A stretch of DNA of 64,000 bases from Trematomus loennbergii. Its lineage: Eukaryota; Chordata; Actinopteri; Perciformes; Nototheniidae. This document shows, piece by piece, positions 21,972-33,967 of the stretch. The translations under genes and the position numbers were made by a program. Within the stretch, counting starts at the first letter, position 1. Every line of letters begins with the position of its first letter. The DNA is taken from the NCBI GenBank assembly GCA_012861695.1, contig JAAOOA010000276.1:203501-267500 (forward strand), in the 5' to 3' direction. The notes below the pieces were generated by a model. That model was not told the origin of the DNA. It worked only from the letters and a program-made list of their open reading frames with translations, and searched no databases.

Positions 21972-23200
21972 CAGCTTTGGAATAACTGGTCTGGTGGTAA
22001 CTGAACTAAGATGAGCTGATTCAAAAGAATATATGTCCTTATCCTTAAAAGTCTCCTATTATACTATTTTTAGGCATACATTATAGGTCTCGGATATATA
22101 AAAAACATGAAGTCTATGAAGTGTTTTGCTCAAAATACCAAACAGATCACCCATTCTAGCCATGCCTCATACCCCTCTATTTCAGCCCTGTTAGAGAAGT
22201 GCTGATTCCGGTCCATAGCTTTAAAAATAATAATAAACGAGAGGCGAGACGAGAGCTCATGCAGGAGAATTCTACCCAGATATTCAGCTAAATGCTGCCG
22301 TGATTAAACGCCATATGTTCCAAACCACATCAAGGATTATTTCTGAAACAGTATGGAGCTCGAATGCTTTTTCTCTCACGGGTTTACCACAAGGTGAGTA
22401 CCTTTTTATATCCTGCTTCTTAACACATACTCTGTCCAGTACAGGTTAGCTCTGAGTGTTAGCGATGCTTGCTAATGTAAACACAGACCATATAACTTCC
22501 AAAACGATGCGCATTGTTTCTGATACAGCAACGTTTCTGATAGGGCCATGGGCGTAAAGCCAGCCCACATTTCCGATATTACGTCATATCGGACGTAAAT
22601 CTGGATCAGCTCCGTTGTGCCCCCGTTTTTAGAGATGTGGGTAAGGAGGAAAAGAGAGAGGGTATTATTTTCGGACACTTAGTGAGTCTACTGACACACC
22701 GGAGACACATATTTAAGTATAAAAAATATCAAAAGGGCATTTTGCATGATAGAGGACCTTTAAAATACTAAATAAACAGTTTGTCATTGCCTATTCTACA
22801 ACTTTTAAGGTTGACATGTCTTGGTACCCTCACATACTCGCAGACAGTATAGTTTTGGCTAGCATAACAACTCTACGCTAACGTACTCACAGCTATGGAT
22901 GGGTCTGGTGGTAACTGAACTAAGATGAGCTGATTAAAAATAATAAATGTCCTTACCCCTAATAGATCAAATAAATAGTTTGTCATTTCCTATTCTATCA
23001 CTTTTAGATGTCTTGGTACCCTAATATACTTGCAAGTATAGAAATTAAAGTTTTGGCTAGCCTAGCAATAATCTAACGTATCAGTTATGAAATAACGTAC
23101 TCACAGCTATGGATGGGTCTGGTCGTAACTGAACTAAGATGATTCAAAACAATGTATAACCTTAGTCTTCAAAGAGAAAATAAATAGCTCGTAATTGCCT
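21972..23200 (+). repeat. ~210-bp tandem repeat, about 2.5 units, split by a TTAA element
   Basis: Unit starts share GGTCTGGTGGTAACTGAACTAAGATGA at about 21988, 22907 and 23120. They are followed by TTTGTCATTGCC-like, GTCTTGGTACCCT and ACGTACTCACAGCTATGG segments. Unit 2 spans 22891-23104 (214 bp). Unit 1 is interrupted at 22045 by the element 22045-22763 and resumes at 22764. Unit 3 decays after about 23200. Confidence 0.75.
22045..22763 (+). mobile_element. TTAA-flanked non-autonomous element, family A variant
   Basis: TTAA at both limits with AAAGTCTCCTATTATACTAT at the left and GCATGATAGAGGACCTTTAA at the right. Shared inner segments (CAAAATACCAAACAGATCA, AGCCATGCCTCAT, TTTTTAGAGATGTGGGTA) tie it to the elements at 2687, 6819 and 41160. 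It sits in the first unit of the tandem repeat. Confidence 0.75.
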
Positions 23201-25385
23201 TGGACGCTTTTCGAAAAACAATTTGTAGGCTTTGCCCTCTAGTGCATAAATTAGCTTTCTGCCATTTCATTTGAAGGTTTGTATTCTTAGCATACAATGT
23301 ATTCCTCACCATTGATGGATAATGATGCTTATAATGTCAGTGTAAACTCCTTAGTGCATTTTATATATAGTGACTGAGGGAACCTGGAAGAGGTAAAGGG
23401 CACAGCCATAGTTTATCTGTCTTGTCATGTCAATGGTTAAGTTCTGGTAACTGAAACTACTGGTTTAGGCTAGTGAAAGATCACATTCATTGTTAAAAGA
23501 AACTAAGATGAACTGTTGGCAAGACATAGAACACAAGCTAAGGTCTCTGGTCTGCCAAATCATCTACGCAACATCTTGCTTTTGGTGCAATGTTTTTAGA
23601 AACTTGCCAGGATAAGGTAGGTTGTTTTTTAACTAATTGTGACCATATGTTTACATCAACACCAGTACCATTTGGCATACTGAAAGCTTGGGCGCACATG
23701 AGTCAAACTAGTTCATATGACGATTTGTCAGATTTAATTTGTCCGAAACATGTTTTCATTAAGATCCAGAACTCCACACAGTGTCTGTGAACTGCAGATA
23801 CAGAAGCATATTTCAGACTTAAAATAACTTCTGCCTCTGAAAAATGTGTGCAGAGCTATCTATAGATCTCCTGCAATATCACGGCTGGCTGACAAAACAA
23901 GGTTATGATGCAGTTCACTTATCTGCTCTGTTAAAACATGTTTTAGAGGTGACATATTCCAACCTTTTTGTGTATCTCGTGTAATATTGTACATTCACAT
24001 TTCTGGAGAATCACTATCTTGGGTCACAGTGTCCACAGGATCATAATAACATGGTAATACCATGGCACAGCAAACCTAAATTGCTCCTTGATTTTCTATT
24101 CCAATAGACAACTATTATTATATTTTTCCTACATCACTCATTATACCGACAACATTCTAACAGATAAAAGCTCCTTGCTTTGTCACCTTTTTTTGACACA
24201 ACAGCAGAGAAATCCTAAAAAAGCTAAAAGGTTAGTTTGTCCTTATTTCAATAAGGAACTCAAAAGCCAGTAACTGTGGAATGAATGTAAACATTGGTTT
24301 TAGTGATGCCTCAGTCTGGTGAAGAGGAACAGCACATATAGGTGTGTGTCTTTTGTCCACCAGGAGATCAGAGCGGTTTGTTTCTGTTTTTGTTTGAGAG
24401 AACAGAAGAGTGTATTTCGAGTGCATGTATGCCATCATTTCTCAGAAACCACAGAGCTGGTTGCCATGGGAATGCTGCAGGGAGCTCCTCAGCCTCCCAC
24501 CAATGGGCTTCAGTGATTTGTTACCGCGGGAAACCTGGCTTGTTGCCTAGGAGACCAGAGGCTGTATGCTCCAGCTCAAATGAAGAAATGTTTTCTGCCT
24601 GGCTGTTACTAAAGCAGAAACAGAAATATGGCACTATTGATTTGTTAATACAAAAAATGGATATCAGCCAGTGAACACTGTCTGTATTAAATCATATTTA
24701 TTTGGTTTTATAGTACAATTTGTCACAACTACTGTATAATGTCTCTGTATGATAGTACCTTAAAGACAGAACCTACACATAAACATGGCTAAAAATGTGC
24801 AATGCAGTCAGTATAATGACAATTTAAATATCTGAAATATACAGTAAACAAGAAATGGGTCAAACCTCAAGCCGGGCTTACCTCTCCTATTGTGTTCCGC
24901 TCAAATGTACCTATTCCAAGTGAAAATATGTATAGAATATTATTCTTTATTCATTGACCAAGACTTCAAAAATATCCAGATAAACGCAACAAATAAAATG
25001 ATTTGAAAGGCTCTGCAGAGATAACATCTGTTGTTTTCTGGATAACATTTTATTCAAACTCACCTCATATTCTTGTTTGGGTAGGGGCATAAAACATACA
25101 GAGAATACTAAATGCTTCATACTTACTGTCGATTTTTCCTGCAGAAACAAAAGGTACAGTAGATAGCGTAATAGGAGGGTTTAACTTGTAAATACTAAAA
25201 ACTGTATACAATGATTGTTTCTATCAACTTGCATTGATTTTTGGGCATCACGGGCCAATTCACATTCAAATTTGGCTCAACAATCGTAGCGTGTCATCGC
25301 CCCATTTAGCAAAACTAGGATCAATGACACAACATGTGTTGTTATTATTAACTAGCTACATTAACAATATATGTCAAAATGATAT
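23201..25385. other. Unique DNA without recognised gene
   Basis: No transposon ends or coding similarity were found. Two X-box-like motifs (24460-24555) and two weak splice-bounded minus-strand segments are discussed separately. Confidence 0.4.
24460..24555. promoter_or_regulatory. Two RFX X-box-like motifs
   Basis: GTTGCCATGGGAAT at 24460-24473 and GTTGCCTAGGAGAC at 24542-24555 resemble the RFX half-site palindrome GTTRCC-N-GGYAAC. Two near-matches within 100 bp in unique DNA are suggestive only; each has mismatches in the right half. Confidence 0.2.
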
Positions 25386-25389
25386 CATT

Positions 25390-25585
25390 ACATGTTACTT
25401 GTTAGACGCTTTTATCCAAAGCGACTTACATACTCAATACTGTGGGCAATCCCCACAGGAGCAATTTGGGGTGAAGTGTCTTGCCCAGGGACACAACGAC
25501 ATGCTGACTGCAGTGGGGTTTGAACCTGTGCTCCCTTGATCCGAACACCAACGCACTACTGCGCCCACAGCCTCCCTCACATATT
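25390..25585 (-). mobile_element. tRNA-derived SINE with L2-type tail
   Basis: Read on the minus strand it has a tRNA-like head with GGTTCAAACCCCACTGCAGT (box B). The common body GTCCCTGGGCAAGACACTTC follows, then the tail GTAAGTCGCTTTGGATAAAA ending near 25390. The tail matches the L2 tail at 17296-17341. The head and body match the SINE at 9893-10030, which lacks the tail. Confidence 0.8.
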
Positions 25586-27084
25586 ACAGATTCATTTCAG
25601 GGGCTTTAGAATGTATACAGAATATGACACCTTCTGTCCTTAGACCCTCGGAAACATCTCCCAAAGAAACCCCACAAATAAAGGGGGAAAATGTTAGAAA
25701 CCTCGGGGAGAGCAACAGAGGACAGACTGACATGCAGTAGGTGTGTATAAATTAAAAAGACAATTTCAACATAGACAGTCCAAATGTTAAAAAGATAATG
25801 TGTCTATATATAAATAGAAAAGGAAGATAGAAGTAAGTGGATTGTTATAAAACTCCCAGGTGCTGCCAACAAAATAAAAAATGTTACCTATGGAATTAGA
25901 CACATCAATGAATCGTGAATAAATAGTTTATTTGTTTATTCATGTATTAATATGTATTTGATGTTGTACTGAGTACTTCTGGCAGTAGGGCTGTCTGTGA
26001 TATTGAGGGGAAATAATAATGTGCATTCGTGGTAATATACACCAGGATACACATAGCACTTTTAGTACCTATCCTTTTATCCACAATCATAACGGCATAG
26101 AAACTCATGTTCTCTTGTGGTGAAAAGCTTACTCGTGATTTAACTGTTTAAATCAAAACTGTATACATTTACACAAAACACCCTTTTGATTATATGAAAA
26201 GGGTGATAAGCTGGTTTAGACATTGTACTGGAAGTTTGTTGCATTGTCAGTGTACAGTAAAAACTAACTTAGTGAAGTTTGTTTCCAAGATTTGTGTGAC
26301 AAAGGTTATGTGGGAGCATCTAATGGGATATTTCACATTCAGATGTTTCAGTGCAAAGAATGAGTCGCGAGAGAAAGTATTCAAAACTTGATGAATTATT
26401 GATAAGCGAGCCATCTGGAGATGCAAATAACCTCGTACTAATTCACCAAGGACATCAGCTGAGAGCACGCCAGCATTGCAATGCAGAGTAAAAAATATCA
26501 CAAAGTAATATATAACTGCTTGTTTAGTACATATCAGTTGGAAAAATACAATGTGGGAACAAAGACACCTGTTTGTATTTAACTTTAGTATTTCAGTGTT
26601 CCTCGTCTCATAAGCTCTGACTGAATGGGCCTCCTAACATGGCACTGATAAATAGCTTTATACTAAAACAAACGACCACCATGCTTTACACTGCATTACA
26701 TAATGTATATCAAGGGACTTAGTTTAATGTAAGAGAAAACATACAAACTCACCTCATCCTTGGACCAATTGCTGAGGATAAAAAAAAGATTTTTATTTAA
26801 CAAAATGTAGCGTACCATGAACTTTTGAGGCAATTTGTATTTTAATTATATAAAAAGAAAAAATGAATAGATAATAGGGCTGAAACTAAATTGTATCTGC
26901 AGGATATGATTGACAGTTTAAAGTAAAGAAACATTGAACATAGCACAACAAATCTGTAGAAAATGTAACATTTAGTAAAAAAACACATTCTTTTCATATT
27001 ATTCCATCATAAAACAAGGTGTATGAGTGGTTGCTTACAGTCACAACAAGTTATAATTTGCCTTAAGTGACTCTTTAGACTGTG
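25586..27084. other. Unique AT-rich DNA without recognised gene
   Basis: No transposon ends recognised. A possible 19-nt microexon at 26753-26771 (minus strand) is described as a finding. Confidence 0.4.
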
Positions 27085-27473
27085 GGTGTTTCTCAATCGC
27101 GAGTACGCTTGCTTGGTAGCACATGTCTGCCGAGCATCTTGCTTCAGAAGCGAGGCAAGAATACTTCCTGGCATTTGGAAAACAAAGAGTGGAACAGTCT
27201 AGCAAGTGTGCAGGTGTGCGTCATATGAGAGGCCCCGCCTTACATCTTCCACCACAGATTTTGGAAATTGGTCCGTGCGCAAAGCATTGTGGGGATTTTA
27301 AGACCGCGGAGTCTACTCATGTGCAGCCTCGATATTTCTCCAAACGGAGTACGCCGGCTCGGTAGATTTCCAAGTATGCTGTAGATTGGAACAGTACTTC
27401 GGCGGCACTCGATGACGTAAGTATGCTTGAAATAGTGGATCTGCACAGCTTTACTCGCGATTGAGAAACACCC
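27085..27473. mobile_element. Inverted-repeat miniature element
   Basis: Ends GGTGTTTCTCAATCGCGAGTA at the left (from 27085) and its near-complement ACTCGCGATTGAGAAACACC at the right (to 27473) are an almost perfect 20-bp inverted repeat. CTGTG flanks both sides (27080-27084, 27474-27478), a possible 5-bp duplication. No transposase is present; the superfamily is undetermined. Confidence 0.75.
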
Positions 27474-27727
27474 TGTGGGTCGTGATGTCGTACACATTTT
27501 TTAAATATGCCCTTATTATAACTGCTTAGCAGCAAAACAAACAGAACACCAAGTGCACTCCAACCTTTCAATGTCCTCACTGAAACTTCACACCATATAA
27601 AACTCTCTCTGTAGAGCTGGAGTCATTTAAATTAGGTCAACAGTTCCAAAGCTTTCTTTACTTTTCATTGGCGTCAATTTCTTTTTCAAACTATCTTCAA
27701 TAAATCAGATTTTCTGAATGTGAAATG

Positions 27728-28079
27728 TACGGCGGCAAATGCATAACAACTGCCCAAAACATTTCTATTAGGAGAAATGTGCAGCAGTTTCAAAAACGAT
27801 GCAAATATAAAAACACAAATGTGCATAAAAGCATCTTCACCAACTTGACAACACATGCTCAGAATAATTGTAAGTTTTTTGTCAGTACGTTTGAAATGAC
27901 TATGTTAGCTTTTAGTGAACGCTGCGGAAGTGTTGTCAAGTTGGTGAAGATGTTTCTTCATTTGCATGTGTTTTAGCACATCTGGGGGTTTTTTGCATCG
28001 TTTTTTAAAGTGGAGCGCGTTTCTACTAATGGAAGTGTTTTGGCCCGTTGTAGCATGTTTGCACCTGTTGGCCGCCGTA
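27728..28079. mobile_element. Foldback-type inverted-repeat element
   Basis: The element starts TACGGCGGC and ends GCCGCCGTA. Imperfect arms of more than 100 bp pair across a short centre, including CATCTTCACCAACTTGACAA near 27831 against TTGTCAAGTTGGTGAAGATG near 27931. No target duplication could be assigned. Confidence 0.7.
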
Positions 28080-29199
28080 GAAGGAAACAGAATCCTTTTT
28101 AATACACAAGGTTAATAAATTACTAGCTTCTGAATCTTCCGATGTGAAAAATGTTTGGGGAATGTTTACACCACTTAAAAGGAACAACACTTAATCACAT
28201 TTTAGAAACTGTGGTAATGTTTAAGCTTCAACACGTTAGACACCGACTCAAAAAGGAAATTCTTTATCTTAGAAGTTAATTAAATATGAGCTTCAATGTT
28301 GAAACAGATTTGGTAGTGTCTTTGAAAAGCCCATCCCCTGTGTTGTGTACTGTCTACGTCAAGTCAGATTTCTGTGTGTGGAGTGTTCATCTTTACAAGA
28401 CAAAAAGGTCATTCTACACCCTGGAGTATTTCTCTGCACTGACACAGACTGACAGCGTGATGGAACACCAGAAAGCAAAGGCTCTGGTTTGGCTGCATCT
28501 CAGACCAGAAAGTGAAAACAAACATTAGACCCTTTATTCCAGAGGTGCTGTGACCAGTGGTGGAAAGTAGATTTACTCAAGTACTGTACTCAATTACACT
28601 TTTGAGGTACCTGTAGGCCTACTTTAGATTCAAGATTTAACGATTCCAACAACACAGTCTCACTCCCTGATAGTCCAATAGCGATGCTTGGTCAGGGTCC
28701 TTTGGCGTGCAGTTGTGACGCGCCGAGTCTCCTTCAGCTTCATAAACGGACGCAAAGAGCTTTCAACTGATTGCAATGTATTCCCATCTGCGGCGGTATT
28801 TGACGCTCAGGGAAGCACCGCATCCGTCATGTCGGCGGCAGTTAAAGGCAATGTGAGCGTCCATTCCCATTGGATAACGGAGAATTTACACCAACGCCAA
28901 TTAACGCCACTAATTATTTTAACGCGATTAACGCATGTGTATTTTTTGTCCTCGGCCGCCCCCGTAGTTTCAGAGCGCATCGAGTTTAAAATACCATCTA
29001 CAAGCTGATGCTGACAGCCCCGCTCCTGCCGCCCGCTTGTGGCAGACCACACTTCCACGCTCACCGGCAGGCCCGGACTGGCCATCGGGAGGACCGGGAA
29101 TGTGTGGCGCGAGCGAGGCACACCTTACGTGTTGTTGTTGTTGTTAGCATCTGGTGCTAGCTAGCTGCGCAATGAAAACAGAGGAGCGACATTTCGCCG

Positions 29200-29365
29200 A
29201 CAACTGCGCCGAGCACTTGACTTTATGCAGGTAGCCAGAGAGTGGGACATTGTACGAAAAGTCAGCACACTCAGCACGGATAGTGCGCGCAACATGATTG
29301 CAGCGTCCAGGCAGCTCCCGTTCGAGCATATATGCCTTGAGCTGCACATAGCTCCAACGATCCAT
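29200..29365 (+). pseudogene. hAT transposase fragment (ZBED1-like)
   Basis: The frame reads FMQVAREWDIVRKVSTLSTD, SARNMIAASRQLPFEHICLE and onward. This corresponds to the W(D/N)I..KV..V.TDNA.NM segment around the second catalytic aspartate of hAT transposases. Only about 55 residues remain before the CA-rich array at 29385. It belongs to the inner hAT. Confidence 0.55.
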
Positions 29366-29384
29366 CACAGTGTCTCCACATTCA

Positions 29385-29396
29385 CACACGCACGCA

Positions 29397-29428
<32 letters not shown>

Positions 29429-29460
29429 CACACACACTCACACTCACACTCACACTCACA
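29385..29460 (+). repeat. Compound (CGCA)n-(CA)n-(CACT)n microsatellite
   Basis: Three different short units follow each other without gaps: ACGC, then CA, then ACACTC. Confidence 0.95.
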
Positions 29461-29835
29461 CTTTGTATTGTATTATTGTATGAGAGAGGTTCCAGGTTGA
29501 ATTGAGGCGAATATTTGTAATGTTCAGGTTGTTGTGTTTAATATTCATGAGAATATTTGCCATTGTTCAAATGATATTAAAACATATAAAGCATATTTGT
29601 CCACTCATATGTTGATGAGAGTATTCAAAACTTGAAAAATATCCCTCTAAGGTACATTTAGAACAGATAAAAAATGTGCGATTCATTTGCGATTAATCGC
29701 GATTAACTATGGACAATCATGCGATTCAATATTTTAATCGACTGACAGCCCTAGTACTTTTACTTGAAAAAGCTTTTAAATGCTGGCCTTTAAGCTTGTA
29801 GTAGAGCATTTTTACAATGTGAAATGTTGAGATTA

Positions 29836-30217
29836 TTAAAGATAGGGTATGTAAGTTTGAGAAACCGCTCGAGATCGCTAGAATTTGAAAATACACGACC
29901 GGAGAAAATCTGCCACTTCCTTATAGAGCCCCTCCTCCAACACACACGAACGCGCACATGACCAATGAGGGCACGAGATAAGTTTGTGCACAGATGGAAG
30001 GCTGACAGGCAGGTAGGCCATCCAGTTATTTTAGCCGGGCCGGCTAAAATGATTGGTCGTGCTTTTTACAGTACTACGGCTTCACAGATGACATTTTTTT
30101 ATGGATTTTTTGTCAAAGCACTTAAGATATTCATTGCTATTGGGATGTTAAGAGCATTCCATGGAATATAACAAAAAGTGTATCTCGAGCCGGTTTCTCA
30201 AACTTACATACCTTTAA
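29836..30217. mobile_element. TTAA-flanked element, family D, copy 1
   Basis: Begins TTAAAGATAGGGTATGTAAG and ends CTTACATACCTTTAA, with TTAA at both limits. It is nearly identical to 63584-63947 except for a 28-bp segment at about 30019-30047 that contains a palindrome. Confidence 0.8.
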
Positions 30218-31157
30218 GGTGGACCCTCTGAGTGATATAACCATTTGGCAGTTTTAAGGCTTTTTAGGGTAAACATAACATGACATATCATATTTATTTG
30301 AGCTGCTACTGTATGGTTCCTTATTTACACATTCAGAAGTCACTGAGAACATTATAATTTGTTCAAGTAATTCCACTATTCACTTTTTTGTACAAACTCT
30401 TGAGGCTCTTTAGCAACAAAGTATTCCACTATGGTCACAAGGTAAGTGCTAACTGTGTCTCTCTCACGCATGCATTAAGAAGAAATGGACACCAGGTTTA
30501 AAGATGGAGCCCCATTCATTCCTATACTAGTTTCTGTACACCTAGGAAGCCTCTATATATGCTTCCTCATGCTCATGTCTTTGGGCTCATATGCATTAGA
30601 GCCGGCTCACCTACTGTTGTCTCCCTGCACACATGGGATTAAATAAATAACACCAAAAAGCAAAATGTATGAGTTCTTCTTGAAAATTGTATTCATTGTT
30701 TTATAGTTGCTGCTTCGCTAATTAATTCGTAATTTGGGCCTAGGAAAAAGCATAAATATAGGTCTTAATAATCTGCTTGCACAGACATGGTATTCACATG
30801 GTCATTACACACATTTGTTCTCGTAAAAATAATAGTTAAAGCTGATTTAACTCAACTTCTCTTAGATTCTGCTACCTCTTCTCAGTGCTTCCATGTTGAA
30901 TGTAAATGAAACAGCTGTACTAACTGATTGGAAAAACTGAAATAAATATATGAATATCTATATATGATTAGAGATTTTCTTTCAGCAGTTTACTATAGTT
31001 CAAGGTTATCCATGTGTGACGGGAGACTCTCACTGTTGCTACACCTCCCACTATTCGAGGTCATTTAAGGTCATACATTCTTAAAGCCTTTCAGACTCGA
31101 CCTGACCCTCTGTGACTGCAGCAGGGAAGGGGGCTTTACAGAGAGGTGGGAGGAGTA
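30218..31157. other. Unique DNA without recognised gene
   Basis: Nothing recognised except a plus-strand sequence GGTCACAAG followed by GTAAGTGC near 30432 that matches a splice donor. No exon could be defined for it. Confidence 0.35.
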
Positions 31158-31589
31158 CTCTCATCTTGTACTTGAGTAAAAGTAGAAGTACCAGAATGTT
31201 ACTCAAGTAAAAGTAGAAAAGCATAAGCATTATACTTAAAGTACCAAAAATAAAAGTAATCATTGTGCAGATTGGTCCATTTCAGAATAATATATATGAT
31301 ATGTTTTATAATGATTGATCATGAAAGTGTTCTCAAAGCTGGTAAAGGTGCAGCTAGTTTGAATGACTTGTATACTGCAGGGTAGCTTGTGGATTTACTC
31401 CAGGTGGAACTAAAGTCTGATTTAACACTTGATTCTACAAAGTAACTAAAGGTATTAAATGTAATGGAGTAAAAGTACACAATTTATCTCTGAATTGTAG
31501 TGGAGTAGAAGTACAAAGTAGCAAAACATTGAAATACTCATGTAAAGTACAAGCACCTCAAAATTGTACTTAGTTACTTTACACCACTG
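31158..31589. mobile_element. hAT-type miniature element, left end lost
   Basis: The right end TTAGTTACTTTACACCACTG (31570-31589) matches the CAGTGGTG..AAGTAACTAAG hAT terminus family also seen at 28555. The body is rich in AAAGTAC/GTACTTT motifs typical of that family. Confidence 0.65.
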
Positions 31590-31665
31590 GCTTTACAACC
31601 GGACCCAACAGCTCCTGGTGCTTCAACAGTTTAACCAGAGATGTTCCAGGAAGGTTCTGGCACAT

Positions 31666-31770
31666 TTCCACTACACGGTCGGCCTCGGCCACGCTCGGTA
31701 CGGCTTGGCCTTAACAGGGCCGACTCACTTCATGCTGCGCTTCCATTACTACATTACGCTGTAGTGGAAC
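31666..31770. mobile_element. Short inverted-repeat element fragment
   Basis: CATTTCCACTACACGG near 31661 and GCTGTAGTGGAACTGC near 31759 form inverted ends around a GC-rich centre (CGGCCTCGGCCACGCTCGG). Compatible with a miniature DNA transposon; no duplication seen. Confidence 0.4.
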
Positions 31771-31783
31771 TGCGCCATAACAC

Positions 31784-31819
31784 CCTCCTCCTCCTCCTCC
31801 TCCTCCTCCTCTTCCTCCT
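31784..31819 (+). repeat. (CTC)n microsatellite
   Basis: About eleven CTC units with one TTC interruption at the end. Confidence 0.95.
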
Positions 31820-31914
31820 GGCTCTTTGCCCACCTGCTGTTGAATATTTCAGGCTAATACCAATGAAGGAAGTTATCAGTCTCTCACTGCAGCCGGGGCT
31901 TTAAATAGCTCCTG

Positions 31915-31916
<2 letters not shown>

Positions 31917-31996
<80 letters not shown>

Positions 31997-32050
31997 TGTG
32001 TGTGGTGTGTGTGTGTGTGTGTGTGTGTGTTGTGTGTGTGTGTGTTGTGT

Positions 32051-32118
<68 letters not shown>
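31917..32118 (+). repeat. (TG)n microsatellite with interruptions
   Basis: About 200 bp of TG with an AT interruption near 31959 and several GG and TT slips. Confidence 0.97.
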
Positions 32119-32119
<1 letters not shown>

Positions 32120-32914
32120 CGTGTCCACTGGGATAAGGATAAATATAATGTACAACCACACTATAGTCAAATATATCTTTAGATTTCTACGTGGCATTCA
32201 GAAAAAGTGAGGAATCTGCCAACGGAGTCTTGACAGGAAATGTAAAAAATATTAAACAAGGTGTCAATGACCAGCCTATAGGCAGGTATGGCAAGCCGTT
32301 TGATTATTTATTCCATGTCCTTGATATCAGACGGAAGTTGCAAACACTAGTTGGCTCTTTGTTAGCGCTCATCAGATAAATATTTAAAAATAAAATGTAA
32401 TGATTATAATATAAGGAGTGGAAAAAAACAGTACTTAAATATACATATATACACTGTATATCATCCATTCCTCCCCTTATTGGCGTTTTCGGCATCTTGC
32501 CTATCGCAGCTTTGTAAGCTGGTGCTGGGGCTTTTTAGGACGAGGCATCAGAGTGGTCATCCCGTGTGTGTGTTGTCCACCGGATACGCCAGGAGTTCCT
32601 GACGAAATCAAATGCAAATCACAAAATATTAGAGAAACTTAGTTGTTTTAGGTTTGTTAGCTCGCCAGCTAGATTAATATGCTAACCTACGTTTGCTAGT
32701 TGTTCAGTGTAATATGCCAACCTACTATGAACAACAGCTAGTGGTTCATATTAGGCTAGCAAGAACATGTTTACAATTGCAATCTTATACGGGTAGTCTG
32801 CTACGTTCGGTCATTCATTGTAGCTGGCATAAAAACAATGTTTTCCCTAGCATGTCTAGCTCTTGCTAGCCTTCTTTTTTAGCTCGGTAGCATACACGCT
32901 AGGAACGCCAACTA
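32119..32914. other. Unique DNA without recognised gene
   Basis: No coding similarity seen. GCTAGC-rich sequence lies at 32650-32870. Confidence 0.35.
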
Positions 32915-33113
32915 TAATGTAATCATGAAAATTAGAAATGTCCAACGAGGTTTTTGGGGCAGCATAGACAGGTCTTTTCTGTGTTAGAGTTTTACTCGCT
33001 ACAGGGTGTACTTTGAGGGTTTGTGACTTTGCAGACCGTTTACATGCAGAAAAAGCTACATAACACACAAGGGGACGGGTAATAACCGGAAAAGCATGAC
33101 ATGGGACCTTTAA
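32915..33113. mobile_element. TTAA-flanked element, family B, right-end fragment
   Basis: The last 180 bp match the right end of 33968-35133 (GTGTACTTTGAGGGTTTGTG, ACAAGGGGACGGGTAATAAC), ending GACATGGGACCTTTAA. The left end is not identified. Confidence 0.65.
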
Positions 33114-33967
33114 AAGTCAAACCTGAAACACAGGTTGTTGGAAAGGAATCCATCACTTACAGATGGGATTTTTAAATGTCTTTAACATAACAGAACAACT
33201 GGTGATGGTATCATACATGAACATACAGCCTGTGTGTGGGGGGGGGAAGTGTTCATGAATGCACCATCATGTGTTTGTGTTTTCTGTGCTGCTCCACTCT
33301 TAATCCCAGGATCAATAACAGGAGCCAGTCTTTCATGATCGCTTCACAGTGGCCTCCATCTGTCACACAACATCATGTCTGTGTCACACACACACACGTC
33401 TATTTACATTCACTGAAAAAAAAATTAAGTTGAACCTAATATCTTTTATTTAAACGTAATATTATTGCTTTAAACTAACCTAATACAGTTATGTGAAATC
33501 TGTTTCATTTAATTCAAGTCCATGTTTCAGATTTCTCAGTGTTTGTTTCAAACATCACAAAGGGAGAAGTGATTCACTACGTGTTTATTTCACTCTTTAT
33601 TTACACCAACCTCTCATCATTCTGTTCCTATGCTGCAGGATATTTAAAGGCACCTTGACTGTAATATGGAGAGACGCTTCCTCATTTCCTTTCCGTGCAC
33701 ACACTCTCTGGCAGCCTGGGAATCTGAGCTGCAGCTTGCCAGTTCTCTAACGCTTACATAAAGTCTTTCTTCTGCTCTTTGGGCAGAGTGGGGAGAGGAA
33801 GCCACATGGCAGCGCTGCACTTTGAATATGCTGCTGACAAATATAATAAAACAAATGCATGAAGATTGAGGAACATTAGTAATGGCTTCATACAGGCTCC
33901 ACACCTTCCTTGATTTTATTTACCATTTTAAAACAGGAAACGAACATTTTAACATTTTGGGAAATTG
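33114..33967. other. Unique DNA without recognised gene
   Basis: No transposon ends or coding features recognised. Confidence 0.35.

Larger units (their letters stand above)
28555..29835. mobile_element. hAT miniature element interrupted by a second hAT
   Basis: The outer element begins CAGTGGTGGAAAGTAGATTTACTCAAG at 28555 and its sequence resumes after 29752 with TAGTACTTTTACTTGAAAAAGC. The inner element ends with GATTAATCGCGATTAAC... and CGACTGACAGCCCTA (29739-29753), the complement of the TAGGGCTGTCA hAT terminus. Its left limit, somewhere after 28620, is not clear. A separate hAT-like motif GCAGGCCCGGACTGGCCATC lies at 29067. The right end of the outer element is lost near the TTAA element at 29836. 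Confidence 0.55.
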
